Part shown: piece by piece, positions 52,658-60,248 of the stretch | How the letters are laid out: the number at the start of each line of letters is the position of its first letter | How positions within the stretch are numbered: position 1 is the first letter of the stretch | DNA from: Bacillota bacterium | GTDB lineage: Bacteria; Bacillota; Sulfobacillia; JAUYEG01 | DNA: 60,248 bases | Reading direction: 5' to 3' | NCBI GenBank assembly: GCA_030691505.1 | Contig: JAUYEG010000081.1 | Coordinates: forward strand, 126,738 to 186,985 | Translations under genes and position numbers: made by a program | Notes under the pieces: generated by a model | What the model was told of the DNA's origin: nothing | What the model saw: the letters and a program-made list of their open reading frames with translations, nothing else | Databases searched by the model: none

Positions 52658-53740
52658 CTAGACCACGTACTCCAGCGCCGCGCCGGGGAAATGCCGGCAG
52701 ATGAGATCGGCCATGAATTCCTTGACCTCGTTCATCTGGCCGGTATCGTATACCCACTTGCCGTAGCCGAATTGCCCAATCCGGTACCGCCGCCCTTCTT
52801 CGCTCATCGGAAGACCCGCCCCAGCGTGCCGGCTGAGGATCAGGTCGCGGGCCCGCGCGGTGAAGCGGTGGGTAACAACCTCGAACGTCAGCCCCTTTCC
52901 GTCGGCGCCTCGGGCGACGTCCCCGGCCGCAACCGTCGCCGCCACCGACTCTGCCAGCTCCGCGTACTCCTCGCGCCAACCGGGGTACGCCAGCACGGGC
53001 GCGATCATCAGCCCGATGGGATAGCCCGCCCGCGCAACCGCGGCCGCCGCCGCCAGCCGCGCCGCTATGGTTGCCGTGCCGGCTTCCCACCTCCTGACGA
53101 CGGACGGCGTGTTGATGCTAAACCGCACACGGGTGCGTCCGCGGTGTTCCGCCGCCAGCAGCGGCTCGACCGAACCGAACTTCGTCACCACCCGGAGCAG
53201 CGTGCGGCCGTCACGCCCAAAGAACTCGACCGCGCGGGTCAGGGCCCCCGTAAGCGGTTCCACGGCGATAGGGTCGCCGGTCGCGGCGGCCTCAAAGACG
53301 GTGGCCCGCCCGTCCCCGGATGCGGCGGATGCGGCGGTCGCGGCGGTTGCGGCGTACTCGGCCGCTTTCGCCAGTATCTCGTCCACATTGACATAGACCC
53401 GGATGTATGGGTGGGGGCCGAGCGTCGTCTGCAGGTAGCAGTAAGCGCACAGGCCTGGGCAGCTCGTGACCAGCGGCAGCTGCCAGTCGGCCGAGGGCCT
53501 GCACCGCTGAAACGTCAGGTTGCGGCGCACCGCCACGACGAGTGTACGCTTGGCGGCCCGGTAGGCCCCGGCGATATCGCCCGGAGGGCAGCACACGGGC
53601 ACGCGTCCGCGCGGTGGCAGCACCCTGACCTCGGGCAGCAGTTTGGTGAGTTGAGTGTGCAGCCGGCGGCCCAAGTCGTGCTCGAGCGCCGCGGGCTCAA
53701 AGAAGGCGCGGTCTATCATCAGCGACGGTTGCTGTCCCAT
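52658..53740 (-). CDS. splB: Spore photoproduct lyase homologue lacking the catalytic Cys
   Basis: Radical SAM enzyme of the SPL family, which reverses the thymine spore photoproduct on germination. About 360 residues. The cluster motif with flanking Tyr is intact, SCPGLCAYCYLQTTLG, as are FSINT and GYPIGLMIAP. In B. subtilis SPL the H-atom donor Cys141 lies in FEASCTSD; here the same segment is FEAAATGD, so Cys is Ala (codon at 53282-53284). An Ala-rich insert precedes this segment. ATG 53740 is used; ATG 53719 is possible. It is divergent from a GntR-ABC operon across a palindromic operator. It may have altered chemistry or a different DNA substrate. Confidence 0.88.
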   Translation of the reverse strand: MGQQPSLMIDRAFFEPAALEHDLGRRLHTQLTKLLPEVRVLPPRGRVPVCCPPGDIAGAYRAAKRTLVVAVRRNLTFQRCRPSADWQLPLVTSCPGLCAYCYLQTTLGPHPYIRVYVNVDEILAKAAEYAATAATAASAASGDGRATVFEAAATGDPIAVEPLTGALTRAVEFFGRDGRTLLRVVTKFGSVEPLLAAEHRGRTRVRFSINTPSVVRRWEAGTATIAARLAAAAAVARAGYPIGLMIAPVLAYPGWREEYAELAESVAATVAAGDVARGADGKGLTFEVVTHRFTARARDLILSRHAGAGLPMSEEGRRYRIGQFGYGKWVYDTGQMNEVKEFMADLICRHFPGAALEYVV

Positions 53741-53773
53741 ATGGCTAGTCTGCCTTGACGGGGCAACAGCTAG

Positions 53774-53793
53774 TGTATTAGTGTAATAATACA
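53774..53793. promoter_or_regulatory. Palindromic operator for GntR (YtrA-type) regulator
   Basis: TGTATTA (53774-53780) and TAATACA (53787-53793) form a perfect inverted repeat with a 6-base spacer. It lies between the divergent SPL and GntR genes, and TTGACG at 53755 may be a -35 box reading right. Repressors of the YtrA group usually bind such sites in front of their own operon. Confidence 0.65.
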
Positions 53794-53838
53794 GCGTAAC
53801 ATGACACGCCGCGCCGCCTGCAGGGCCGGATACGGGGG

Positions 53839-54267
53839 GTGGGAACCACGCCGAGCTTTTGGCTGCACGTGAACCCATCCTCCGGCGTTCCCCTCTATCT
53901 GCAGCTAAAGGAGCAGCTCAAGCGGGCCATAGGCGGCGGGGTCTTCCGGCCAGGCGACAGGCTTCCGGCGGTGCGCGAGCTCGCTGTCGAGGCCGTGCTC
54001 AATCCCAACACTGTGGCCAGGGTATATAGGGAGCTTGAGACCGACGGCTACATAACAACCCAGCGCGGGATAGGCACGTTTGTCGCCGCGGACCCTGGCC
54101 CGAGGCTGAGCGAGAGCGAACGGGAGCGGGCCCTGGCGGCGGCCGGCGGCCGCTTTCTGGCGGAAACCGCGCAGCTCGGCCTCTCCGCCGGCGATGCCGT
54201 GAGCTACCTTGTCAGGCGATGCGGTGTTGGGGCGCACGGCTCTCTGCCCGGCCCCGCAAAGGAGTGA
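53839..54267 (+). CDS. GntR family (YtrA subfamily) transcriptional regulator
   Basis: 142-residue regulator. The winged helix spans about residues 15-80, with SSGVPLYLQLKEQLKRAI, FRPGDRLPAVRELAVE and NPNTVARVYRELETDGY. Only a short helical C-terminus follows, as in the YtrA subfamily, which controls adjacent ABC exporters and often responds to cell-wall antibiotics. The ABC ATPase gene starts 5 bp after its stop. The palindrome at 53774-53793 is its probable target. Confidence 0.9.
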   Translation: MGTTPSFWLHVNPSSGVPLYLQLKEQLKRAIGGGVFRPGDRLPAVRELAVEAVLNPNTVARVYRELETDGYITTQRGIGTFVAADPGPRLSESERERALAAAGGRFLAETAQLGLSAGDAVSYLVRRCGVGAHGSLPGPAKE

Positions 54268-54272
54268 CGGCG

Positions 54273-55172
54273 GTGGACCAACTTGCGATCGAGACCCGGG
54301 GGCTCGTCAAGCGATACGGCGAAGCTCTGGCCGTTGACCACCTTGATCTTCAGGTTCGGTGCGGCGAGGTCTTCGGATTGGTCGGGCCCAATGGGGCGGG
54401 AAAGACGACCACCATCCGCATACTTGTGGGGCTCAGCGAGCCGTCGGCCGGTGATGTGCGGTTGTTTGGGCAGCCGCTGGCCGGGAGCGGACCAGCCCTG
54501 AGGGCGAAAGTCGGCTACGTCGGCGAGGAGCAGGCGGTATACCCCTATATGCGGGTCTCCGAGGCCATGGACTTTCTCCGGGCGTTCTACCCGCGATGGG
54601 ACCAGGATCTGGCGCTCAGGATCGCTGATGTCTTTCGGCTGCCGCTGCGGCAGCGGGCCGGCGAGCTTTCCAAGGGTATGCGCGTACAGCTCGCCCTGGT
54701 CCTGGCCCTGGCACCCAGGCCCCCGCTGCTTATCCTGGATGAGCCCACGGCGGGCCTTGACCCGATCGCGCGCCGGGATTTCCTTTCAACGGTGCTGGGT
54801 GAGGCCGTCGGTCCGGACCAGAGCGTCCTCATGTCATCGCACAATCTCACGGAGGTCGAACGCGTAGTTGACCGTGTCGGCATTATTGTCCACGGCCGGA
54901 TGGCCGCGGTCAGGACGGTGGATGAGTTCGGCTCGTCACAGAAACGTATCCGGGTGGTGTTTCAGGCTGACCAGCCCCCGGCGGGCATCCTCGACCAGCC
55001 GGGGATCGCCGGCGTGGCCCGGGAGGGGCGCGGCTACCTCTTGACGGTGGACGGCAACGTGGAGGACATAATGGCCTCGCTGGCGCGGGTGCCGACTTTT
55101 GCCCTGGAACTCCTGGACATGTCGCTGGAAGACTCCTTGCTGCACTACGCGGGAGGTGATCGGCGTGCCTAG
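54273..55172 (+). CDS. ABC transporter ATP-binding protein
   Basis: Nucleotide-binding subunit, 299 residues. Walker A GPNGAGKTTT, signature LSKGMRVQ (the usual Gly-Gly is KG), Walker B LLILDEPTAGLDP and switch LMSSHNLTEVER. GTG 54273 lies 8 bases after AAAGGAG. It is in one operon with the regulator and a permease. The substrate is unknown; the layout resembles bacitracin-type or lantibiotic resistance exporters. Confidence 0.91.
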   Translation: MDQLAIETRGLVKRYGEALAVDHLDLQVRCGEVFGLVGPNGAGKTTTIRILVGLSEPSAGDVRLFGQPLAGSGPALRAKVGYVGEEQAVYPYMRVSEAMDFLRAFYPRWDQDLALRIADVFRLPLRQRAGELSKGMRVQLALVLALAPRPPLLILDEPTAGLDPIARRDFLSTVLGEAVGPDQSVLMSSHNLTEVERVVDRVGIIVHGRMAAVRTVDEFGSSQKRIRVVFQADQPPAGILDQPGIAGVAREGRGYLLTVDGNVEDIMASLARVPTFALELLDMSLEDSLLHYAGGDRRA

Positions 55173-55938
55173 CCCGCTGCGGGCCGTGATCCGCAAGGAG
55201 CTGCGGGAAAGCGTCTGGAAGCTGTGGCTGGGAGTGGGCCTGCTGACAGTGTTGGGGGGCATGCTTGGGCCCACATACGGCCTGCTCGGCGGGATTTTCC
55301 CGCAGGGGGCCATCGAGTTATTGCCCGCCTGGCTGCGGGGCCCGCTGTCAGCGATGCTTGGCGATTACCGGCTCTACCTCTGGTACAACTGGTACAGTAA
55401 GAACCTCTACCAGATGCTAACGGTCTTCTCCATCGTCTTTGGCGCCGGCCTTGTCGCGGGCGAGATCAGCCACCGGACGAGCGGGTTTCTGCACAGCAAG
55501 CCCGTCAGCCGGTCTGTGGTGCTTGCCGCCAAGTACGCGGTGGCCCTGGGGGCTCTCTGGCTGAGCGCTCTGGCCGGCACTGCGGCGGCGCTGATAGGCA
55601 GCTACGCATCCGACCATCCCGTCGCAGTTCGTTCGTTCCTGCTCGGTTTGCCGGCCGCGCTGTCCGGCGCCGCGGTGCTGCTGTCGGTGGTGCTGCTGGC
55701 GTCGGTTTCCGCGCGGGAGCCGATGAAGGCTGCCGGGCTGGCCGTTCTGTGGCTCGTGATCATGTCCGTGGCCAGCGTTGTCAGACCGCTGCGGGGGTTC
55801 TCGCTGTTTGTGCGCATGTCCGGCGAGCGCACCGCGCTGACCGGGCAGGTGGAGTGGGGCGCCGTGTTGGTCATGCTCGCGGCTGCAGCGCTCGTTCTCG
55901 GAGTAACCATGCGGGTGTTCAGGACCAAGGAACTATAG
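55165..55938 (+). CDS. ABC-2 type permease
   Basis: Membrane subunit of the GntR-controlled exporter, 257 residues and about six membrane helices. It starts VIRKELRESVWKLWLGVGLL, and GEISHRTSGFLHSKPVSR is a typical ABC-2 cytoplasmic loop. GTG 55165 lies 8 bases after GGGAGG and overlaps the ATPase stop. It ends 32 bp before ybjQ. Confidence 0.87.
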   Translation: MPSPLRAVIRKELRESVWKLWLGVGLLTVLGGMLGPTYGLLGGIFPQGAIELLPAWLRGPLSAMLGDYRLYLWYNWYSKNLYQMLTVFSIVFGAGLVAGEISHRTSGFLHSKPVSRSVVLAAKYAVALGALWLSALAGTAAALIGSYASDHPVAVRSFLLGLPAALSGAAVLLSVVLLASVSAREPMKAAGLAVLWLVIMSVASVVRPLRGFSLFVRMSGERTALTGQVEWGAVLVMLAAAALVLGVTMRVFRTKEL

Positions 55939-55970
55939 TCCGGCCGAAAGCGGCCAAGGAGGTTGGCGTG

Positions 55971-56273
55971 ATGATCCTCTCCACCGTGGACCTCAAAACC
56001 GACTACACCGTGCTCGGCCTGGTCAAAGGAAGCACCATGCGCGCGCGTCACCTGGGGCAGGACATCGTCGCGGGGCTGCGCAAGATCGTCGGCGGTGAGG
56101 TGACCGAGTACGCGGAGCTGCTCGTGGAAGCGCGTGACGAATCCCTCAAGAAGATGATCCAGGACGCTGAGAGGCTCGGCGCCAACGCGATCATCGGCGT
56201 CCGCCTGCAGAGCACGACCATCACCACCGGAGCCGCAGAGGTTACCGCCTACGGGACGGCCGTGAAGATCTAG
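55971..56273 (+). CDS. YbjQ family protein
   Basis: 100-residue protein of the YbjQ/DUF74 family, which forms pentamers and was proposed to bind heavy metals. The pattern VLGLVKGSTMRARHLGQD, GGEVTEYAELLVEARDE and GANAIIGVRL is clear. AAGGAGG lies 7 bases before ATG 55971. It follows the exporter operon closely and may be cotranscribed. Function unproven. Confidence 0.88.
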   Translation: MILSTVDLKTDYTVLGLVKGSTMRARHLGQDIVAGLRKIVGGEVTEYAELLVEARDESLKKMIQDAERLGANAIIGVRLQSTTITTGAAEVTAYGTAVKI

Positions 56274-56399
56274 GTGGCAACCGCGGCGGCTACTCGTGCT
56301 ATCGCATGGAAGGAATTGGGCTTACGGGCGGCGAAGTGGCACACATCTGAGGTGGGCGTGATCTGACCGGGCAAGTCCCGCGCCACCGGGGGACCAGTT

Positions 56400-57215
56400 G
56401 TGCCTGTCTTGCCTTGGCCGGGCCTGTGCGCACGGTCGCGTCCTGGCGCTCCCGGCCTTCGCCGGGGCCGCCGGGTTCCTCTGCAGTACCCTATGGGCTG
56501 GCCGGTCCTGTTTCTCCTTCCTGCCATTCTTGCCCTGGCGGGCGCGGGCTGCGGGCCGCGGGCGCCGGGCGTAAGCCTGGGGAGACAGCCGCCGGCAGCT
56601 AGCACGGCGCCTCTGCGGTTCGAGGTGCTGCCACGCGATGCCGGCACCGGGGCGAGCGGGGCGAGCGGGCTTGGCGGGGCGGCCCAGGGCGATGCCGCCG
56701 GTTCGCAGTCTGGCCCCGGCGCTGATCCTGATGCCGGCTTCCTCGAATACGTCCACGTACACGTGGCCGGAGCGGTAGCACGTGCCGGTGTCTACCGGTT
56801 AGTGGCCGGGGCGAGGGCATGTGACGCCCTTGCTCTCGCCGGCGGAGAGACTGCGCAGGCCTACCTGGCGGCGGTCAATCTGGCGTCGCTTCTATCCGAC
56901 GGACAACAGCTGTACATCCCCAGTCAGGCGGAGGTCAGGGCCTCGGGCTCGGCAATCTGGCCCGGCGGTCTGCCGGCGGGCGGCGTTGCGGGAGCGGGAA
57001 GCGGCGTTGCGGCCATACCGGGACCACTTGACATAAACTCGGCCTCGAGCAAGGCCCTCGAGGATCTACCGGGAATCGGTCCGGTTTTGGCCGCGCGCAT
57101 CGTGGCGTACCGGGCCGCCAACGGGCGCTACAGCACGGTAGATGACCTTCTCAAGGTGTCCGGCATCGGTCCGGCCAGGCTGGCGGATATCAGGGACCGC
57201 ATCACCGTGCGCTAG
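56400..57215 (+). CDS. comEA: ComEA family competence/DNA-binding protein
   Basis: DNA receptor of the uptake machinery, anchored outside the membrane. 271 residues. A membrane segment lies at about residues 35-52. An SLBB domain follows (VHVAGAVARAGVYRL at about residue 119). The C-terminus has tandem helix-hairpin-helix motifs: LDINSASSKALEDLPGIGP and VDDLLKVSGIGPARLADI. GTG 56400 has GGGGG 7 bases upstream; ATG 56493 is an alternative without such a site. comEC lies nearby in the same direction, with plsY inserted on the opposite strand. Confidence 0.88.
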   Translation: MPVLPWPGLCARSRPGAPGLRRGRRVPLQYPMGWPVLFLLPAILALAGAGCGPRAPGVSLGRQPPAASTAPLRFEVLPRDAGTGASGASGLGGAAQGDAAGSQSGPGADPDAGFLEYVHVHVAGAVARAGVYRLVAGARACDALALAGGETAQAYLAAVNLASLLSDGQQLYIPSQAEVRASGSAIWPGGLPAGGVAGAGSGVAAIPGPLDINSASSKALEDLPGIGPVLAARIVAYRAANGRYSTVDDLLKVSGIGPARLADIRDRITVR

Positions 57216-57221
57216 CGAGAC

Positions 57222-57254
57222 AAAGGCGCCTTGCCTGCTACCTGCGGCGCCTTT
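57222..57254 (+). terminator. Terminator after comEA, overlapping the plsY end
   Basis: Stem AAAGGCGCC/GGCGCCTTT (57222-57230 and 57246-57254) with a 15-base loop that contains the plsY stop codon. A and T runs at both ends allow action on both strands. Confidence 0.7.
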
Positions 57255-57816
57255 TCTCCAGATAGTCCCGCAATTCGCCCGTGTGTTTGGCAATGACGGC
57301 CGCGGCGAGCCCTAATCCAACCAGCGCGTAGGCCGCGGTGCCACCAAAAATCCACATGGCGACGGGCAGCGCGGCCATTCCCGTCACCACCGCTGCGTAG
57401 CTGTCTCTGAAGGCGGCCAGGCCGAGCACGTACGCGATGAGGAAGCCGCCGATCGAAGCTGGCTGGTACACCGCGAGGGCGCCGGCTGTGGCGCCGAGCC
57501 CCTTGCCTCCGCGCATGCCCAGCCAGGGCATCCAGTTGTGGCCGGCGACAACGGCCACCGCGACCATCCCTATCAGCAGCGGAAGGCCCGGAAACCAGCG
57601 GGTGGCCAGCCAGACCGCCAGCGCCCCCTTGGCCACATCCGTGACCCCGGTGAGCACGCCCGGAAGTGGGCCGACGTTGCGGAACGCGTTCATCCCGCCA
57701 ACATTGCCGCTGCCGACCTGCCGGATGTCACGGCGTCCGAGGAGACGGGTGTAGATATAGGCGGAAGGGAAAGAACCGATGAAATAGGCCACGGCGACCG
57801 CCGCCAATGGTTGCAT
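57238..57816 (-). CDS. plsY: Glycerol-3-phosphate acyltransferase PlsY
   Basis: Membrane enzyme that transfers acyl groups from acyl-phosphate to glycerol-3-phosphate in phospholipid synthesis. 192 residues with five or so membrane helices. Motifs: IGSFPSAYI, VGSGNVGGMNAFRNVG (usually GSGNIGATN) and GHNWMPWLGMRGGKGLGA. ATG 57816 follows GGAGGTGAGG. The Gly-Met variation in the second motif is unusual, so a diverged PlsY-family role is possible. It lies between comEA and comEC on the opposite strand. Confidence 0.85.
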   Translation of the reverse strand: MQPLAAVAVAYFIGSFPSAYIYTRLLGRRDIRQVGSGNVGGMNAFRNVGPLPGVLTGVTDVAKGALAVWLATRWFPGLPLLIGMVAVAVVAGHNWMPWLGMRGGKGLGATAGALAVYQPASIGGFLIAYVLGLAAFRDSYAAVVTGMAALPVAMWIFGGTAAYALVGLGLAAAVIAKHTGELRDYLEKRRRR

Positions 57817-57855
57817 GGTCCTCACCTCCGGGGCGAGATTTCGGTTCCCGCGGCG

Positions 57856-60248
57856 GTGGACCTGCCGGCATGGCGCGCGGCCCTGAGTTTTGCGTTGGGC
57901 GCCGCCACCGGCGAGGCGCTGCTCGCCCGGTACTGGTCTATGGATCCGGCGGCCGTGCCACTCGGAGCGGTTGGCCGCTGGCGCTGGCTGGCCGCCGCTG
58001 TCAGCCTCGCCCTCGCTCTGGCTGGGATGCCCTTCCACGGGAGGTTCCCCTTTCCACCATACGCGGCAGGCCCTCTCCGTAGGCATAGAAGGGCCAATCT
58101 GGTGTGGCTAGCTGTTGTAGCAAGTATGGGTCTTGCCCTTTCCATCGCTCACAGCGCCAGTTTGCTCGGCGCTCCCCTTAGGCTTGCCGCGGGCCAGCCA
58201 GTGACGACGATCCAGGCCGGGGCCCAAGCTCAGCCATACAGGGTGTTGGTGACGGGCATCTCCCGGGCTTCCGGGGAGACTTGCTTCGTGCGGGCACGGG
58301 CATGGACGGGAGGAACGCCGGGTACGGACGCCGTAAGAGCTCAGGTCGAATTGGTCGTTCCCCTCGCCCTGACGGGTGGTGGGCACCGGGCACAGTTCCT
58401 GCCCGGCTCGGTGTTTGAATGCCGGGCGCGGCCCTACCTTCCCGAACCAGCCCTGAACCCGTATGAGTACGACCCGCGGGCAGCCCTCGCGCGTGACGGC
58501 ATCGCGGTACGCCTGCGGGTGGAGGCCCTGACCGGTCCCGGCCCATCCCCGGGCCGCGCCGGCGAGGCCCAAGCCGGCGCCGCCCTGCCGGCCCTCGGGC
58601 AGGTCAGGACGGCATGGTACCGGTTGCGCTACGCGCCGGTTCGCCTTTCGGCGGCATGCAGGTGGCGGCTGGAGGATCTGTTCGAGCTCCATCTCAGCCC
58701 GGCCGGATCGGCGCTGGCCCGGGCCCTCATGCTGGGCGACCGGGGCTGGCTGGAAGAGCATCAAACGCTGGGGTTTGAGCGCTCGGGGTCGCTGCACCTG
58801 ATGGCGGTCAGCGGGCTGCACGTCGGTTTTCTGGCCGGAGTGATCGGGTTCGTTTGCTCTGCATGCAGGGTGGACGGCAAAGCGCGAAACGCCGCCGTAA
58901 CCGCGGGCACGGGCCTCTTCGCTCTGATTACCGGGGCCGGCCCGGCGGTGCTCCGTGCGGCGGTAATGCTCAACGCCGGGCTGTGGCACCCGGCAGGTAG
59001 GCGGAGCAGCCCGCTCAACTCACTTGGCCTGGCCGCCCTTGTCATTCTCGCCTCCAACCCGCTGCAGATTGCCGACGCGGGCTTCCAGCTGTCCTTTGCG
59101 GCGACGCTGGGCATCATCGCCTGGTCGGGGCGGGCGGGTACGTCCGCCGCGGCCAGGCTGCGGGGTGCGCTTCTGTCCAGCTACGGGGCGCAGGTCACCG
59201 GTCTCCCAGTTCTGCTCCATCATTTCTACCGTTTCGCCCCCTGGGCACCCCTCAACAACCTGCTCCTGCTGCCGTTGGGCGGCCTGGTGATCAGCGCCCT
59301 CTTTGCGGTCTCCTGCGCCGGGCTCGTGCTCCCGGTCATCTTCGCCGTTTTGGCATGGCCGGTCGACGCGCTGCTCCGGCTGCTGGCGGCGGTGGCCGAG
59401 ACCCTCTCGCGCCTTCCGTGGAGCATGGTCGTGACCGGGAGGCCCAGCCCGGCTGCGACCCTGGCTGCGCTGGTCTTTGTGGCTCATGTGGGGCTGCTCC
59501 GGTCGAAAACCGGCGGAGGCGGGGAGGTGGCTTCGGCCGGGTCCAGGTCAGGCCCCGCGACCACGCGGCGGCGTCCGGTGCTGCAGTGGCCAGATTGGCC
59601 CTCCCGGCGGGTCATCCTCACCGCTGGAGCCCTGGTGCTTCTGTATCTACAGGCTGTTTGGCTGCACCGGCCAGGACCCGGGCTGACGGCGAGCTTCTTT
59701 GCCGTAGGGCAGGGGGATGCGGCGCTCGTGCGGTGCGGCAGACAGGCCGTGCTCGTCGATTTCGGGCCGCCGGCGCCGCCGGGTGGCACGGGGGCCTCAC
59801 GCTTCGCCCGCTGTGTGCTGCCGTACCTGCAGGCGACAAGGGCCTTTCCCTCACTTGGAATTCTGTCCCACCCGCACGCCGACCACGTTGGTGGCCTGGG
59901 TGACGCGATGCGGCAGTTCCCCGGGATGCGCGTGCTGACCCGCGATTGTTTTGAGGAGGCGGCCAGAGCCTGGCTGGACCCCGACAAGCCTTGGCTCACT
60001 GCCCGGCTGGTGCCCGTGGACCGCGAGGGCGTTCTGACGCTGCCCGCGGACGCGCGCGCGGGCTCCTCGCTGGTGCTCGAGTTATTCTGGGCGCCCGGTC
60101 TGGGCCCCGGGGCGCACGTCAACGAGCTCTCCTGCGCCGTGCGGGTCCGGTGCGCGGCGACGCCGGACGCCCCGACGAGGGTGGATGGAGCCGGCGGGGG
60201 CTGGGGTGATGGAGCCGGGGCCTTTCTTTTCGCCGGCGACCTCGGCCT
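57856..60248 (+). CDS. comEC: ComEC/Rec2 DNA internalisation protein (3' partial)
   Basis: Membrane channel that brings single-stranded DNA into the cell. 797 residues are visible and the frame is open at the window end. DUF4131 lies at about residues 80-210. The Competence domain contains GSLHLMAVSGLHVGFLAGV and FQLSFAATLGIIAWSG. A metallo-beta-lactamase domain follows from about residue 610, with FAVGQGDAALVRC and LSHPHADHVGG. GTG 57856 is the likely start; the ribosome-binding site is weak. It is divergent from plsY by 39 bp and is probably expressed with comEA. Confidence 0.9.
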   Translation, partial: MDLPAWRAALSFALGAATGEALLARYWSMDPAAVPLGAVGRWRWLAAAVSLALALAGMPFHGRFPFPPYAAGPLRRHRRANLVWLAVVASMGLALSIAHSASLLGAPLRLAAGQPVTTIQAGAQAQPYRVLVTGISRASGETCFVRARAWTGGTPGTDAVRAQVELVVPLALTGGGHRAQFLPGSVFECRARPYLPEPALNPYEYDPRAALARDGIAVRLRVEALTGPGPSPGRAGEAQAGAALPALGQVRTAWYRLRYAPVRLSAACRWRLEDLFELHLSPAGSALARALMLGDRGWLEEHQTLGFERSGSLHLMAVSGLHVGFLAGVIGFVCSACRVDGKARNAAVTAGTGLFALITGAGPAVLRAAVMLNAGLWHPAGRRSSPLNSLGLAALVILASNPLQIADAGFQLSFAATLGIIAWSGRAGTSAAARLRGALLSSYGAQVTGLPVLLHHFYRFAPWAPLNNLLLLPLGGLVISALFAVSCAGLVLPVIFAVLAWPVDALLRLLAAVAETLSRLPWSMVVTGRPSPAATLAALVFVAHVGLLRSKTGGGGEVASAGSRSGPATTRRRPVLQWPDWPSRRVILTAGALVLLYLQAVWLHRPGPGLTASFFAVGQGDAALVRCGRQAVLVDFGPPAPPGGTGASRFARCVLPYLQATRAFPSLGILSHPHADHVGGLGDAMRQFPGMRVLTRDCFEEAARAWLDPDKPWLTARLVPVDREGVLTLPADARAGSSLVLELFWAPGLGPGAHVNELSCAVRVRCAATPDAPTRVDGAGGGWGDGAGAFLFAGDLG

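Noticed and set aside
52577-53758. Plus-strand reading frame of 393 codons opposite the spore photoproduct lyase
   Set aside because: Fully antisense to a conserved radical SAM gene; composition is Arg/Gly/Pro-rich with no domain.

Overview
The window is a GC-rich stretch of a bacterial chromosome from an endospore-forming member of the Bacillota (Firmicutes). Three things support this: an alpha/beta small acid-soluble spore protein gene (28927-29205), a spore photoproduct lyase gene (52658-53740) and a SpoIID/LytB-domain gene at the left edge. The conserved order radical SAM pair, RNase E/G, rplU, rpmA, obgE, nadD, LCP protein, rsfS also fits. GTG and TTG starts are common. The genus cannot be named from the sequence. 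A glycyl-radical enzyme with its activase points to anaerobic metabolism.

Layout. (1) 1-12.7 kb is the housekeeping block: SpoIID-like protein, two radical SAM-associated proteins, RNase E/G with a long basic tail, L21, L27, ObgE, NadD, an RRM protein, an LCP wall enzyme, RsfS and tRNA-Ala(GGC). (2) 12.8-28.8 kb is an accessory catabolic region dominated by hydrolases of amide and peptide bonds (M20, M28, carbamoylase-like, amidohydrolase), with two oxidoreductases, a thermophile-type pyrE and a DUF4143 ATPase under an AT-rich palindrome. Two hydrolase genes here are clearly broken. (3) 28.9-31.5 kb has the spore protein gene and two tandem paralogous ion-channel genes, only one of which keeps a potassium selectivity filter. 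(4) 31.6-36.1 kb has a nitroreductase remnant, a DUF6512 membrane protein and the glycyl-radical enzyme/activase pair. (5) 36.7-50.8 kb has two ABC-2 exporters, an acetamidase/formamidase, RmuC, two PilZ proteins, a frameshifted nitrilase-family gene, an intact amidohydrolase, an acetyltransferase-methyltransferase fusion and a ketopantoate-reductase-like gene. (6) 50.9-60.2 kb has a DUF1540 protein, a PLP enzyme, the spore photoproduct lyase divergent from a GntR-ABC exporter operon with a palindromic operator, YbjQ, ComEA, PlsY and a ComEC gene cut by the right edge.

Most notable observations. The spore photoproduct lyase has Ala where the catalytic H-donor Cys is expected. The spore protein lacks both Glu residues of the usual germination-protease site. 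One of the two tandem channels has lost its TVGYGD filter. L27 lacks the N-terminal extension usual in Firmicutes, and no prp gene lies between rplU and rpmA. Decay is concentrated in accessory catabolic genes while housekeeping genes are intact. No CRISPR array, prophage, insertion sequence or rRNA operon was seen.
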